DNA from: Pleionea sediminis
GTDB lineage: Bacteria > Pseudomonadota > Gammaproteobacteria > Enterobacterales > Kangiellaceae
Reading direction: 5' to 3'
DNA length: 64,000 nt
Assembly: GCF_007570825.1 (NCBI RefSeq)
Contig: NZ_SUNB01000001.1
Location: forward strand, 2,232,001-2,296,000
Every line of letters begins with the position of its first letter. Within the stretch, counting starts at the first letter, position 1. The translations under genes were made by a program, and so were the position numbers. Of the stretch, positions 50,481 to 59,113 are shown in pieces. The notes beneath the pieces are model-generated. The model saw nothing but the letters and a program-made list of their open reading frames with translations, ran no database searches and was not told the DNA's origin.

Positions 50481-51635
50481 ATGAGAAATCTTAAATCTTT
50501 GCTTTTTATTGGACTGGCTTTAATCTCAACATCATTGCTTGCGATTACTCCGGCTCCTCCATCACTCGGTGCCGAAAGTTACATTTTAATCGATTACCAC
50601 TCGGGGCAAGTGATCGCTGAGAATAACGCTGATGCTCCATTACCGCCTGCCAGTTTAACCAAAATGATGACCAGTTATGTTGTTTCCAATGAATTGGCTG
50701 CAGGCAACATCGGCATTGATGATGAAGTTACCGTTAGCAAAAACGCTTGGGCGAAAAATTTTCCTGAATCGTCAAAAATGTTTATTGAAGTTGATACTCA
50801 GGTGTCGGTGCGTGACTTGTTGAAAGGGTTGATTGTCTCATCTGGTGGAGATGCCAGCGTCGCTTTAGCGGAGCATGTCGCTGGAAGTGAAGATAGTTTT
50901 GTTGATTTGATGAATCATCACGCAAAAAAATTAGGGTTAAATAACACTCGTTTCGTTAATACTCATGGTCTGACGGCCGAAGGACATCAGACAACAGCGC
51001 GAGATATGGCGATATTGGGTCAAGCTCTTATCCGTGACTTTCCGGAGGAGTATGAGCTCTACAAAATGAAGCAATATACCTACAACAATATTCCACAGTA
51101 CAATCGTAACCGCCTACTATGGGATCGTGGACTCGAAGTTGACGGTATTAAAACGGGCCATACTGACGCTGCTGGATATTGTTTAGTTGCCTCAGCAATT
51201 AAAGATGGTATGCGATTAATATCTGTAGTAATGGGCGCACGCAGTGAGGAAGCCAGGAAAATTGAGAGTAAAAAACTACTGACCTACGGATTTCGCTTTT
51301 TTGAAACGGTGAAGCCATTAAAAGCCAATACCGAAGTGCATCAAACGCGTGCCTGGGGCGGTGAAATTGAGTACGCGAAGTTGGGTGTTCTTGATGAAAT
51401 TTGGCTAACTATTCCCAATGGAAAAAGACAAAAAGTTAAAGCAAATTATGTAGTAGAAGATGAGCTCGAAGCTCCAGTGAGCAAAGGCCAAATTGTGGGT
51501 AAAATATTTTTTCAGCTAGATGATGAAGATATCGCAGAAGTTCCTCTGGTTGCTTTAGAAGATGTGCCTGAGGGTGGTTGGTTTACCCGACTGATTGATG
51601 CAATTAGTCGCTGGTTTAGTAGTTTATTCGATTAA
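50481..51635 (+). CDS. dacA: D-alanyl-D-alanine carboxypeptidase (PBP5/6 family)
   Basis: Low-molecular-weight penicillin-binding protein that trims the terminal D-Ala from pentapeptides. It is 384 residues from ATG 50481, with a signal peptide (1-21), SxxK at Ser58-Lys61 (PPASLTKMM), KTG in VDGIKTGHTD, a C-terminal beta domain (about 280-365), and an amphipathic membrane anchor at the end (WFTRLIDAISRWFSSLF). Oddly, the SxN motif reads Ser121-Gly-Gly123 (SSGGDAS) where PBP5 has SGN, so the Asn is missing. A GTG 12 codons earlier is also possible as start. Confidence 0.94.
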   Translation: MRNLKSLLFIGLALISTSLLAITPAPPSLGAESYILIDYHSGQVIAENNADAPLPPASLTKMMTSYVVSNELAAGNIGIDDEVTVSKNAWAKNFPESSKMFIEVDTQVSVRDLLKGLIVSSGGDASVALAEHVAGSEDSFVDLMNHHAKKLGLNNTRFVNTHGLTAEGHQTTARDMAILGQALIRDFPEEYELYKMKQYTYNNIPQYNRNRLLWDRGLEVDGIKTGHTDAAGYCLVASAIKDGMRLISVVMGARSEEARKIESKKLLTYGFRFFETVKPLKANTEVHQTRAWGGEIEYAKLGVLDEIWLTIPNGKRQKVKANYVVEDELEAPVSKGQIVGKIFFQLDDEDIAEVPLVALEDVPEGGWFTRLIDAISRWFSSLFD

Positions 51636-51644
51636 GAGCGCATT

Positions 51645-52511
51645 TTGACAACAACTGTTTATTTAAATGGCGACTGGTTGCCACTAGAACAAGCCTCGAT
51701 TTCTGTCATGGATCGGGGCTTTTTGTTTGGCGATGGAGTTTATGAAGTTATCCCTGTTTATGCGGCTGAACCATTTCGTATGTCACAGCATTTGGAGAGA
51801 TTAAAGCGCTCTCTTCGAGAAATTCGAATTAACGATTTTTCACCGCAAGGTGGATGGGAATCACTGATCTCGGAGTTAGTTGCGAGGAACAGGCTGCGAC
51901 ATTGCAATGTTTACCTGCAGGTAACTCGCGGAGTTGATCGCGAGCGCGATCATCGGTTTCCCGGAAAGCAAACGCCCACTTTATTCGCTAGAGTTATGCC
52001 TTTGCCCGATGAGAGCTGTCAGCCTTCTGCAGAAGGTATTCGCGTCATCACTTATCCTGATATTCGATGGAAACGATGTGATATTAAGGCCACGACTTTA
52101 TTGGCGAATTGTTTGGCCCGTCAAGCTGCGGAAGAAGCAGGAGCTGACGAAGCAATTTTTATTCATGACGGTTATGCGATAGAAGGCTCGGCTTCTAATG
52201 TGTTTATTGTGAGTGACGGCAAACTACTGACTGCGCCTAAATCTGATAAAATTTTAGGTGGGGTGACTCGAGATTTAGTTTTAGAAATCGCTGAAAAATA
52301 TGGCATTCCTTGTGGTGAGGAAGTATTTACTCTTGGCAAAATGCTTTTGGCAGAAGAGGTTTGGGTTACCAGTTCAACTCGTGAAATTCAGCCTGTCAAG
52401 CAGGTTGATGATAAAGTTATCGGAAAGGGTAGCACCGGACCCGTGTGGCATCGTATGATCGAGTTATATACTCAGTATAAGCAGCGCCTGTTACAAGGCG
52501 AATTGAAGTAA
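51645..52511 (+). CDS. dat: D-amino-acid transaminase (class IV aminotransferase)
   Basis: PLP enzyme of 288 residues predicted to interconvert D-Ala/2-oxoglutarate and D-Glu/pyruvate. Features: MDRGFLFGDGVYEVI at the N-terminus, PLP-binding lysine Lys148 in DIKATTLLANCLARQAA, EGSASNVFIV and EVWVTSSTREI. These fit D-amino-acid transaminase better than branched-chain or ADC lyase members, but family members differ subtly. The TTG start is 10 nt after dacA. Its place after a D,D-carboxypeptidase, which releases D-Ala, fits recycling or supply of D-amino acids. Confidence 0.8.
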   Translation: MTTTVYLNGDWLPLEQASISVMDRGFLFGDGVYEVIPVYAAEPFRMSQHLERLKRSLREIRINDFSPQGGWESLISELVARNRLRHCNVYLQVTRGVDRERDHRFPGKQTPTLFARVMPLPDESCQPSAEGIRVITYPDIRWKRCDIKATTLLANCLARQAAEEAGADEAIFIHDGYAIEGSASNVFIVSDGKLLTAPKSDKILGGVTRDLVLEIAEKYGIPCGEEVFTLGKMLLAEEVWVTSSTREIQPVKQVDDKVIGKGSTGPVWHRMIELYTQYKQRLLQGELK

Positions 52512-52533
52512 TAAGGTATGAGGGCTGAGCACA

Positions 52534-52815
52534 ATGGCTGACTCAACAACGCCAAATGGCATTAATACAGAGCTTTGGGAATTTCCTTGCACCATCGCTT
52601 TTAAGGCAATGGCCAGTAATCGCGAGAATATCGAAATCGATGTGATTTCTGTTATTCAAGAAGTAATTCCCGGAGATTATGTTCCGAATGTTAAGCCTTC
52701 GGCGAAAGGCAATTATGTATCAATCACCGTCACTGTCACTTTAGAGCACGAGCATCAAGTTGAAACTCTTTACCGCCAAGTAAGAGCCTTGCCTGACGTT
52801 AAGATGTGTTTGTAA
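52534..52815 (+). CDS. ybeD: DUF493 family protein YbeD
   Basis: 93-residue ferredoxin-fold-like protein of unclear function, almost always next to lipB. Family features: ELWEFPCTIAFKAMASNRE at the start and GNYVSITVTVTLEHEHQVETLYRQVRALPDVKMCL at the end. It lies between dat and lipB. Confidence 0.92.
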   Translation: MADSTTPNGINTELWEFPCTIAFKAMASNRENIEIDVISVIQEVIPGDYVPNVKPSAKGNYVSITVTVTLEHEHQVETLYRQVRALPDVKMCL

Positions 52816-52844
52816 ATAACCTCGCACGAACCTGAGAAAATATT

Positions 52845-53519
52845 GTGTCAAATTTAGTTGAATCGCTGGTTGTGCGTCAGTTAGGACGGCAGTCTTATGA
52901 GCCGGTATGGCGCACTATGTCTGATTTTACAGATAACCGAAACCAAGAAACTGCCGATGAAATTTGGCTCGTTGAACACGATCCTGTATTCACTCAGGGG
53001 CAAGCTGGAAAAGCTGAGCATATTTTGGCTCCTGGCGATATTCCAGTGATTAAAGTCGATCGAGGTGGGCAGGTTACCTATCATGGCCCTGGCCAACAGG
53101 TTGCTTATTTTCTAATTGATCTTCGACGTAAAAAACTTGGGGTGAGAGATTTAGTTAGCAGCATTGAAGAGGGGATTATAGACGTACTTGATGAATACGG
53201 TATTGGAGCTGATGCACGTCCAGATGCGCCGGGGGTCTATGTTGAATCTGGAGCTAAAATATGTTCCCTTGGACTGCGAATCCGTCGCGGATGTAGTTTT
53301 CACGGATTAGCATTGAACATTAATCTCGATTTAGAGCCTTTTTCTCGTATTAACCCTTGTGGCTATCAGGGAATGAAGGTAACTCAATTATCCGACGAGG
53401 GTGGCCCCGACTGTTTATCTAAGGTTGAGCCCGATCTATTAAAGCATTTAATGGCAAACTTGGGTTATAATTCAGCCAAATTTGAAGAAGGTTTGCCAGA
53501 ACTAGAAGGCGTTGTATGA
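52845..53519 (+). CDS. lipB: Octanoyl-[ACP]:protein N-octanoyltransferase LipB
   Basis: Moves octanoyl groups from ACP to apo-lipoyl domains, the first step of lipoate synthesis. It is 224 residues with [23 protein letters not shown] and the catalytic Cys/Lys pair in [14 protein letters not shown] and [15 protein letters not shown]. The GTG start at 52845 is chosen by homology. It overlaps lipA by 4 bp (ATGA). Confidence 0.95.
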   Translation: MSNLVESLVVRQLGRQSYEPVWRTMSDFTDNRNQETADEIWLVEHDPVFTQGQAGKAEHILAPGDIPVIKVDRGGQVTYHGPGQQVAYFLIDLRRKKLGVRDLVSSIEEGIIDVLDEYGIGADARPDAPGVYVESGAKICSLGLRIRRGCSFHGLALNINLDLEPFSRINPCGYQGMKVTQLSDEGGPDCLSKVEPDLLKHLMANLGYNSAKFEEGLPELEGVV

Positions 53520-54532
53520 CTCGACAAAGTAGTGTGGAATTAACCACGAGTAAAAACGCGCAAGACACCACTAAAAAACAAAGCGCTCCCAAAAAAATTC
53601 CCGGTCAAAAACTGAGAGGTGCTGATAAAACGGCACGTATTCCGATAAAGATTGAACCCACGGAAGAAATGCCACGCAAACCGGACTGGATTCGAGTTCG
53701 TTTGCCAAGCGGCAATCAGATCACTGAAATTAAAAACATGCTTCGTAATAAGAAGTTGCATACCGTATGTGAAGAAGCGAGTTGTCCTAACTTGCCTGAA
53801 TGTTTTGGTCACGGTACGGCGACGTTCATGATTTTGGGTGATATATGCACTCGACGTTGTCCATTTTGCGATGTTGCTCATGGCCGCCCGTTGGCACCTG
53901 ATGCAGAAGAACCAATGCATTTGGCAGAATCTGTTGTAAGTATGGGACTCAAATACGTTGTCATTACATCTGTTGATCGCGATGATCTACGTGACGGTGG
54001 TGCGCAACATTTTGTTGACTGTATTGCGGAAGTAAGACGACAAGCTCCTGCGACAAAAATTGAAACACTGGTTCCTGATTTTCGTGGCCGCATGGAACGT
54101 GCTCTCGATATTTTGGGCGATTGTTTACCGGATGTTTTTAATCATAATCTGGAAACGGTTCCTCGATTATATAAACAAGCCCGTCCAGGTGCTGACTATC
54201 AATGGTCGCTCGATTTATTGAAAAAGCATAAAGAACGCTATCCTGATGTGGCAACTAAATCAGGTTTAATGGTAGGTCTTGGTGAAACCAACGAAGAAAT
54301 TGTTGAAGTCATGAAAGATTTACGTGCGCATAATGTCGATATGCTAACAATTGGTCAGTATTTACAGCCAAGTAAAGATCATCATCCAGTAAAACGTTTT
54401 GTGACGCCTAAAGAATTTAAAGAGCTGGGCGAGATAGCTGAAGAGCTCGGATTTGTTAATGTAGCTAGCGGACCTATGGTTCGTTCTTCTTATCATGCTG
54501 ATAAACAAGCTGCTGGTGAGAAAATTAGTTAA
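53516..54532 (+). CDS. lipA: Lipoyl synthase LipA
   Basis: Radical-SAM enzyme that inserts two sulfurs into the octanoyl chain. It is 338 residues, with the auxiliary cluster cysteines in [12 protein letters not shown], the radical-SAM CTRRCPFC, and the conserved C-terminal RSSYHAD that supplies the serine ligand. The first 50 residues are a polar, basic extension (rich in Lys, Thr, Gln) longer than usual. Last gene of the block that began with leuS. Confidence 0.96.
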   Translation: MTRQSSVELTTSKNAQDTTKKQSAPKKIPGQKLRGADKTARIPIKIEPTEEMPRKPDWIRVRLPSGNQITEIKNMLRNKKLHTVCEEASCPNLPECFGHGTATFMILGDICTRRCPFCDVAHGRPLAPDAEEPMHLAESVVSMGLKYVVITSVDRDDLRDGGAQHFVDCIAEVRRQAPATKIETLVPDFRGRMERALDILGDCLPDVFNHNLETVPRLYKQARPGADYQWSLDLLKKHKERYPDVATKSGLMVGLGETNEEIVEVMKDLRAHNVDMLTIGQYLQPSKDHHPVKRFVTPKEFKELGEIAEELGFVNVASGPMVRSSYHADKQAAGEKIS

Positions 54533-54543
54533 TTTCTCGTCCT

Positions 54544-54565
54544 AGGACGCTCAATTGAGCGTCCT
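54544..54565. terminator. 22-bp perfect palindrome between lipA and a convergent gene
   Basis: AGGACGCTCAATTGAGCGTCCT is a perfect 22-bp dyad 11 bp after lipA and 4 bp from the stop of the convergent gene. It lacks a good T run on either strand, but its position suggests a bidirectional terminator or 3'-end stabiliser. Confidence 0.55.
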
Positions 54566-54569
54566 TCAA

Positions 54570-55901
54570 TTAGTTAAAGTAAACACTCAATAACAACAGT
54601 ATAACGGCTGATGTGATAAATAACACAAAGTAGAGAATACCAACCAAAAGCCATTTCCATACCGTTAAAAACCAGTTTTGCTGATAAACTCTTTTCATTG
54701 ATATCAGGAAATAAAGTGGTATCCAGATAAACATAACTACTTCAAGGAAACCAAAAGTCCCTCCTATAAACTTGAAGAACCCATTTTCTGACGAGTTAAG
54801 ACTGGAGCTCGCGTATTCAAGCCCAATAAGTATAAGAATCGAAAGAAAAAGAAAAGCGTGTCCATGAAATGCATGAATTAAATGTTCGATATAATATCGT
54901 CGAGCAAATGGATAGCTAATTTTTATCAAAACTGCAAAAATAGGAACTAGTAAAAGCATACTTTTTGGAATTACTTCCAACAAATCTCCGATGAAGTCGC
55001 GAGGATCTTCTTTAATTTTTTGAATATTTTGCTCTAATCGCTTTTCAAGCCGTTTATTTTCTTCTTCGGAGAAGAACGGTATGTTGACATTAACATTTGC
55101 TTTTTCGTCCTCAATTTGAATGTTCAAGCTATCTTCGGTCGTGGTACTTGAGGACTGTTTTTGTGAAGGAGAGTTTTCCTCAATATCTTTTCTTATTTGT
55201 TCTTTTATATCTGTCGGAAGGTTTGCGAGTTCATTTTCAAGTGTTTGCTTGGTTTTTGCATCTTTATCTGCTGTTTCATTAGATTCTTTTTTTTGAGGTT
55301 CTTGTTTTGAATTTTTTTCCTGAAATAATTTTAACGGCTTTGGTAAAGGCACTGGTGCTGTGCCAACAAGCGACATGGCTCGATTAACCTGTTCTAGTTC
55401 TTTTATTAGTTTTTCTTTTTCGGAATCTGAAAGCTGCTCTAGCTTTTCCTCACTATCTAAACCCAGCTCATTGTAAATTTCTTGCTGTTTGACCAATGAT
55501 ATTTCTTGGTTTTTTTCTCCTACGTTTATTCCAGGAGTGTCGCTGGTCTTGTTTATAATCCAAATAACAAAGATACAAAATAAACTAGTTAGAAGAAAAA
55601 GTCGTAGGGGTGGAACGTATTTGAAGCGTTTGCCCGAAACATACTCTTTTGTTAGAAATCCGGGACGAAATAAAAGCGCAATTAGAGTATTAAAAGCACG
55701 AGAATCGAGGTTAATAATATCTTCAAAAAACTCACGCGCTAGAGAGCCGAAAAAACGAATGATGGATTTGGATGGTTGACCGCATTGATGACAAAAAGGT
55801 CCTGAAAGAGGGGTCTGACAGTTCTTACACACCTGCATAGACTCAGTATCAGGTGTCTTTTGTTCGAGTTCACTATTGTCTGTAGCAACGTGTTCCGTCA
55901 T
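54570..55901 (-). CDS. DUF3667-type membrane protein with N-terminal zinc ribbon
   Basis: 443 residues, function unknown. Residues 25-42 form a zinc ribbon (CKNCQ ... FCHQCGQ). A conserved cytoplasmic segment (FEDIINLDSRAFNTLIALLFRPGFLTKEYVSGKRFKYVPPLRLFL) leads into a first membrane helix (about 95-115), then a long hydrophilic, Lys/Glu-rich stretch (about 120-290), and then four membrane helices to the C-terminus. This matches the DUF3667 layout apart from the long charged insertion, which is probably periplasmic or a coiled coil. Monocistronic and convergent with lipA. Confidence 0.72.
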   Translation of the reverse strand: MTEHVATDNSELEQKTPDTESMQVCKNCQTPLSGPFCHQCGQPSKSIIRFFGSLAREFFEDIINLDSRAFNTLIALLFRPGFLTKEYVSGKRFKYVPPLRLFLLTSLFCIFVIWIINKTSDTPGINVGEKNQEISLVKQQEIYNELGLDSEEKLEQLSDSEKEKLIKELEQVNRAMSLVGTAPVPLPKPLKLFQEKNSKQEPQKKESNETADKDAKTKQTLENELANLPTDIKEQIRKDIEENSPSQKQSSSTTTEDSLNIQIEDEKANVNVNIPFFSEEENKRLEKRLEQNIQKIKEDPRDFIGDLLEVIPKSMLLLVPIFAVLIKISYPFARRYYIEHLIHAFHGHAFLFLSILILIGLEYASSSLNSSENGFFKFIGGTFGFLEVVMFIWIPLYFLISMKRVYQQNWFLTVWKWLLVGILYFVLFITSAVILLLLSVYFN

Positions 55902-55985
55902 TATTAGGCCAATTAAAAATTATCTTGTTAAAAAATACACCATTTTGGTGTGTTTCGCGAGTGGGTGAGTTAGAGGTCAAATCAT

Positions 55986-56744
55986 TTGCTAGAGCAGTAT
56001 ACCAGTGAATTACTTGATTTTATTGAGCAGCAACCAGGCTGGGCATTTTTAATCGTCTTTTTCATTGCATTTTTAGAGTCAATGGCGATTATTGGTGTTT
56101 TGATGCCGGGCTGGGTTATGTTGCTTGGCGTCGGCGCTCTTGTGGGTGGCGGGGTCTTATCTTTTTATGAAATGGCTTTTGCGATGTTTCTTGGTGCTGT
56201 TGTAGGCGAAGGGCTCAGTTATCATGTTGGGTATTATTATAGAGATAGTATTCGACATTGGCGTTGGATAGAAAGTCATCAGGTCGCAATGGAGCGTGCG
56301 GATCGGTTCATTAAAAATTACGGCGTGTTAAGTTTAATAGTAGGTCGATTTATTGGTCCATTACGCGCAATTTTGCCTCTAATGGCGGGTATTTCAGGAA
56401 TGGGACTGCGCTTGTTCTGGGGAGTGAATGTTGGTTCTGGAATTATTTGGGCTCCAGCATACTTAATCCCAGGCATATTAGTTGGTGCTTCTCTATCGTT
56501 ACCCGAAGGCTCAAAAGAAGTACTTGGTATCTTTTTTATTGCCGAGACGATCTTTATTATTCTTTCACGTAAGTGGTGGCTTGATTCGTTAAAAGTGCAA
56601 GAAAGTAAAAAGAAGCAGAAAAGATTTCAGTCGCTGTTAGCTGGTTCGGTAGCTGTTTTATTGTTCGTTATTTTAAGTGTGAGTCCGGCAGGAAAAGCTC
56701 TTTATTCTGTCTTGGGTAATGTTCTTATGGTTGCAAGAGTATGA
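55986..56744 (+). CDS. DedA-family membrane protein
   Basis: 252-residue inner-membrane protein of the DedA/VTT superfamily, linked to lipid-carrier or phospholipid flipping and membrane homeostasis. The signature is seen from about residue 25: FIAFLESMAIIGVLMPGWVMLLGVGALVG, then the charged GRFIGPLRAILPLMAGISGMG motif, and about six hydrophobic segments. The start is TTG 55986. Its stop overlaps the next gene by 4 bp (ATGA). Confidence 0.88.
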   Translation: MLEQYTSELLDFIEQQPGWAFLIVFFIAFLESMAIIGVLMPGWVMLLGVGALVGGGVLSFYEMAFAMFLGAVVGEGLSYHVGYYYRDSIRHWRWIESHQVAMERADRFIKNYGVLSLIVGRFIGPLRAILPLMAGISGMGLRLFWGVNVGSGIIWAPAYLIPGILVGASLSLPEGSKEVLGIFFIAETIFIILSRKWWLDSLKVQESKKKQKRFQSLLAGSVAVLLFVILSVSPAGKALYSVLGNVLMVARV

Positions 56745-57658
56745 GAGATGCCCTGCTTGACGATTTAATCTGGTGTACAGCAACTCAAGAGCTATTGGAG
56801 TTGCCATCGAGTTTTTTTAAATACTTCGATGAATCGAGATTTTCTTCGGTTATTCAAGAATTAATCGCTAAACAGCCTGAGCATTGTAAACAGTTATTAA
56901 CTTATGAACTCCAATCTTTGAAAACTCGGCGTCTTGGTGATAGGTTTGAGGCTTTTTGGAAAGTTGCTTTTCTTATTCATCCTCATTTTGAAATAGTCAC
57001 GACCAATTACCCTATAAGAATCGATGGAAAAACGCTTGGAGAGCTGGATTTAGTTGTGCGGTATGTGCCTAAACAATCATTGCATCACATTGAGCTAACG
57101 TGTAAATATTATTTAGCAGTGCCAAAGTTTGATTCGATAGATGGGAAGGACCGAATAGAAAGTGACAATTGCTATGCCCACTGGATGGGACCTGGGCAGG
57201 TTGATCGACTGGATAAGAAGCTTAGCCGTTTGCAAAATCACCAGTTAGATTTACCTTACAAAGAGGAAGTAGCAACCGTTATTGATTCTGCCGGTTGGAA
57301 TAATTTGGTTTCACACAGTGTTTTTAAAGGAAAGTTATTTAAGCCTATTAATAAAGAGTTGCCTGAGAATATTATCAAATGTATTTCTGATGATGCAGTG
57401 ATTGGATATTGGGGAACATTAGAGGATTGGAGTCGTCGAAATAAAGAATTGACTCATTGTCGAGTGCTAAACAAAGACGAGTGGTTTGGTTTGCGGCCTT
57501 TACAACAGAAAGATGTGAGCTTTTCTAGAGTTTTTATCGAGCAACCGGATTATCCTCGGCAAATGTTATACGGAACTTCATTACATGATGGGCACTTAGG
57601 ATTTGTCGTTGAATCTGACTGGTTAGATAAAGCACAAAAGCAGATATCTCATCAATAG
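56741..57658 (+). CDS. DUF1853 family protein
   Basis: 305-residue cytoplasmic protein, function unknown. GDRFEAFWKVAFLIHP, the strand GELDLVVRY and, 20 residues on, HIELTCKYYLA resemble the Glu/Asp...ExK arrangement of PD-(D/E)XK nuclease folds, and GPGQVDRLDKKLSRLQNHQ is typical of DUF1853. It is translationally coupled to the DedA gene. Nuclease activity is only suggested by the pattern. Confidence 0.7.
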   Translation: MRDALLDDLIWCTATQELLELPSSFFKYFDESRFSSVIQELIAKQPEHCKQLLTYELQSLKTRRLGDRFEAFWKVAFLIHPHFEIVTTNYPIRIDGKTLGELDLVVRYVPKQSLHHIELTCKYYLAVPKFDSIDGKDRIESDNCYAHWMGPGQVDRLDKKLSRLQNHQLDLPYKEEVATVIDSAGWNNLVSHSVFKGKLFKPINKELPENIIKCISDDAVIGYWGTLEDWSRRNKELTHCRVLNKDEWFGLRPLQQKDVSFSRVFIEQPDYPRQMLYGTSLHDGHLGFVVESDWLDKAQKQISHQ

Positions 57659-57715
57659 ATTGGTTTGGATAGAGCTGCCTATTTATTTTAATTACAAATT
57701 TCAGGAGAAGATCGC

Positions 57716-58270
57716 ATGCAGAAGAATCGGATTTATCTCTTTGTATTTTCTATGTTGCTTGTAACTGCCTGCCAAACACCTCAGAAAACTTTGCCCAAAC
57801 TATTAGGATTTAATGATAACTTGGTTTATCACAAAGTCGAACAAGGGTATTTCCAAGAGTCTTTGTATCGTGCTGATTTTTATTCTGGTATTGATATTTC
57901 TTTCGATGTTTACAATCGCTTTCCCGGAAATTATACGCCATTAACTGGGGTATCGTTACATAACTCTAATAGCTCGAAAGCGTTTTATATCAAGGTATTA
58001 ATGTCGGATAATGGTAATGTAATTCAGTTAGAGTCGTTTGACAATAAAAAGATTATTGACTCTAGCTCAATCCCTTTAGATGGTGAATTGAAAAACACAG
58101 CAAATAAACTTCAGGTGTCTTGGACTGACGATTCTGTTTTTATTCGATTTGAAAATTACGAAAATCAATTACCTATTAATTTTGAAGTCGATTATATTGC
58201 ACACATCACTTCTTCGATGGAAATACTAAAGCGAATAAAACTGTATGAAAGAAAAAATAACAATAGCTGA
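57716..58270 (+). CDS. Hypothetical lipoprotein
   Basis: 184 residues with a lipoprotein signal (lipobox LVTAC, Cys at about residue 19). The mature part is beta-rich and polar, with a lamin-tail/LamG-like alternation, but I do not recognise a family. AGGAGA lies upstream of the ATG with normal spacing. It follows DUF1853 by 57 bp and may share its transcript. Confidence 0.6.
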   Translation: MQKNRIYLFVFSMLLVTACQTPQKTLPKLLGFNDNLVYHKVEQGYFQESLYRADFYSGIDISFDVYNRFPGNYTPLTGVSLHNSNSSKAFYIKVLMSDNGNVIQLESFDNKKIIDSSSIPLDGELKNTANKLQVSWTDDSVFIRFENYENQLPINFEVDYIAHITSSMEILKRIKLYERKNNNS

Positions 58271-58312
58271 CAAGGTTATTTTTAAAGGGTTAATTGTAAA
58301 GATTTAAGTAAT

Positions 58313-58335
58313 AAAAAAGCCACGTTAAACGTGGC
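58313..58335 (-). terminator. Rho-independent terminator for phaR
   Basis: GCCACGTT and AACGTGGC (58319-58335) form an 8-bp stem; on the minus strand it is followed by TTTTTTATT, so it ends the phaR transcript 55 bp after the stop. Confidence 0.8.
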
Positions 58336-58389
58336 CTACAAATTTATTGTCTTGGTTATTATCATTTATTGTTGTTGTTCGGTAAAAAA

Positions 58390-58893
58390 TCAAGTTTCCT
58401 TTTGATCGGTATTAGTAGTTGGTGTGGCTTCTTCTTCTGGATCACTAACCTGTCCGTTACGCATGTAAAAGTTTTCTTGCATCGACTTCCACATATTCAT
58501 ATTTTGTTCGGCAATGTTTTGCATTAATGTCATTGGATTGGTACCTAGGAAAGTATTGAGCGGACTTTTGAATCCAGCTTGTTGTTCCATAAATAACTTC
58601 ATTGAGTGTTCTAAAAAACGACTCATCATGGCTTGCATCGAATCACCATAGAAGCGAATGACGTTTTGCAAAATATCCGATGTAAATATCGGGCTTTCTC
58701 GATCTTCTTGTTCCGCGATTATTTGGAGAAGAGTAGAGCGTGTTAAGTCATCGCCAGATTTGGCATCAATAACTTTAAAAGCGGTGTAACTTAAAACCAG
58801 CTCTTTCACATCGTTAAGTGTGATGTAGCTGCTGATCGCCGTATCGTATAACCGACGATTAGGGTATTTCTTTATTATTCGTTCTTCAGACAT
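58390..58893 (-). CDS. phaR: Polyhydroxyalkanoate synthesis repressor PhaR
   Basis: DNA-binding regulator that senses PHA granules and represses phasin and related genes. It is 167 residues: the N-terminal PHB/PHA accumulation-regulator DNA-binding domain (RIIKKYPNRRLYDTAISSYITL, residues 5-65), a second conserved PHB_acc domain (DILQNVIRFYGDSMQAMMSRFLEHSM), and a Met/Gln-rich then acidic tail. No PHA synthase gene is within the window. It is read towards the DUF1853/lipoprotein pair. Confidence 0.88.
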   Translation of the reverse strand: MSEERIIKKYPNRRLYDTAISSYITLNDVKELVLSYTAFKVIDAKSGDDLTRSTLLQIIAEQEDRESPIFTSDILQNVIRFYGDSMQAMMSRFLEHSMKLFMEQQAGFKSPLNTFLGTNPMTLMQNIAEQNMNMWKSMQENFYMRNGQVSDPEEEATPTTNTDQKET

Positions 58894-59070
58894 AGTCTCA
58901 GTATCCCAACAACAAGTGCACGTTTAATCATTATTTTTACCAGACTTTAATTGTTATTTTTAAGCTGGCTGTTTCTTGTCAGATAGGACCAGTGTATCAG
59001 GATATTGTGTTGCGCACCATAGTGAAACAACTGCTAAGATGAGTTCACATAAAGCTTATAAATATCAATA

Positions 59071-59104
59071 GGATAGCCCCCAAAATGGTGCATAAGGGCC
59101 ATCC
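59071..59104. terminator. Possible hairpin downstream of acs
   Basis: GGATAGCCC (59071-59079) and GGGCCATCC (59096-59104) pair except for one A-C mismatch around a 16-nt loop, just past the acs stop. The minus-strand tail is not T-rich, so termination is doubtful. The rest of the 220-bp gap between phaR and acs shows nothing clear. Confidence 0.3.
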
Positions 59105-59113
59105 TTTTCAATA

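Noticed and set aside
59071-59104. Hairpin after acs as a strong terminator
   Set aside because: The stem has a mismatch, a long loop and no T run on the acs strand; listed only as a low-confidence site.
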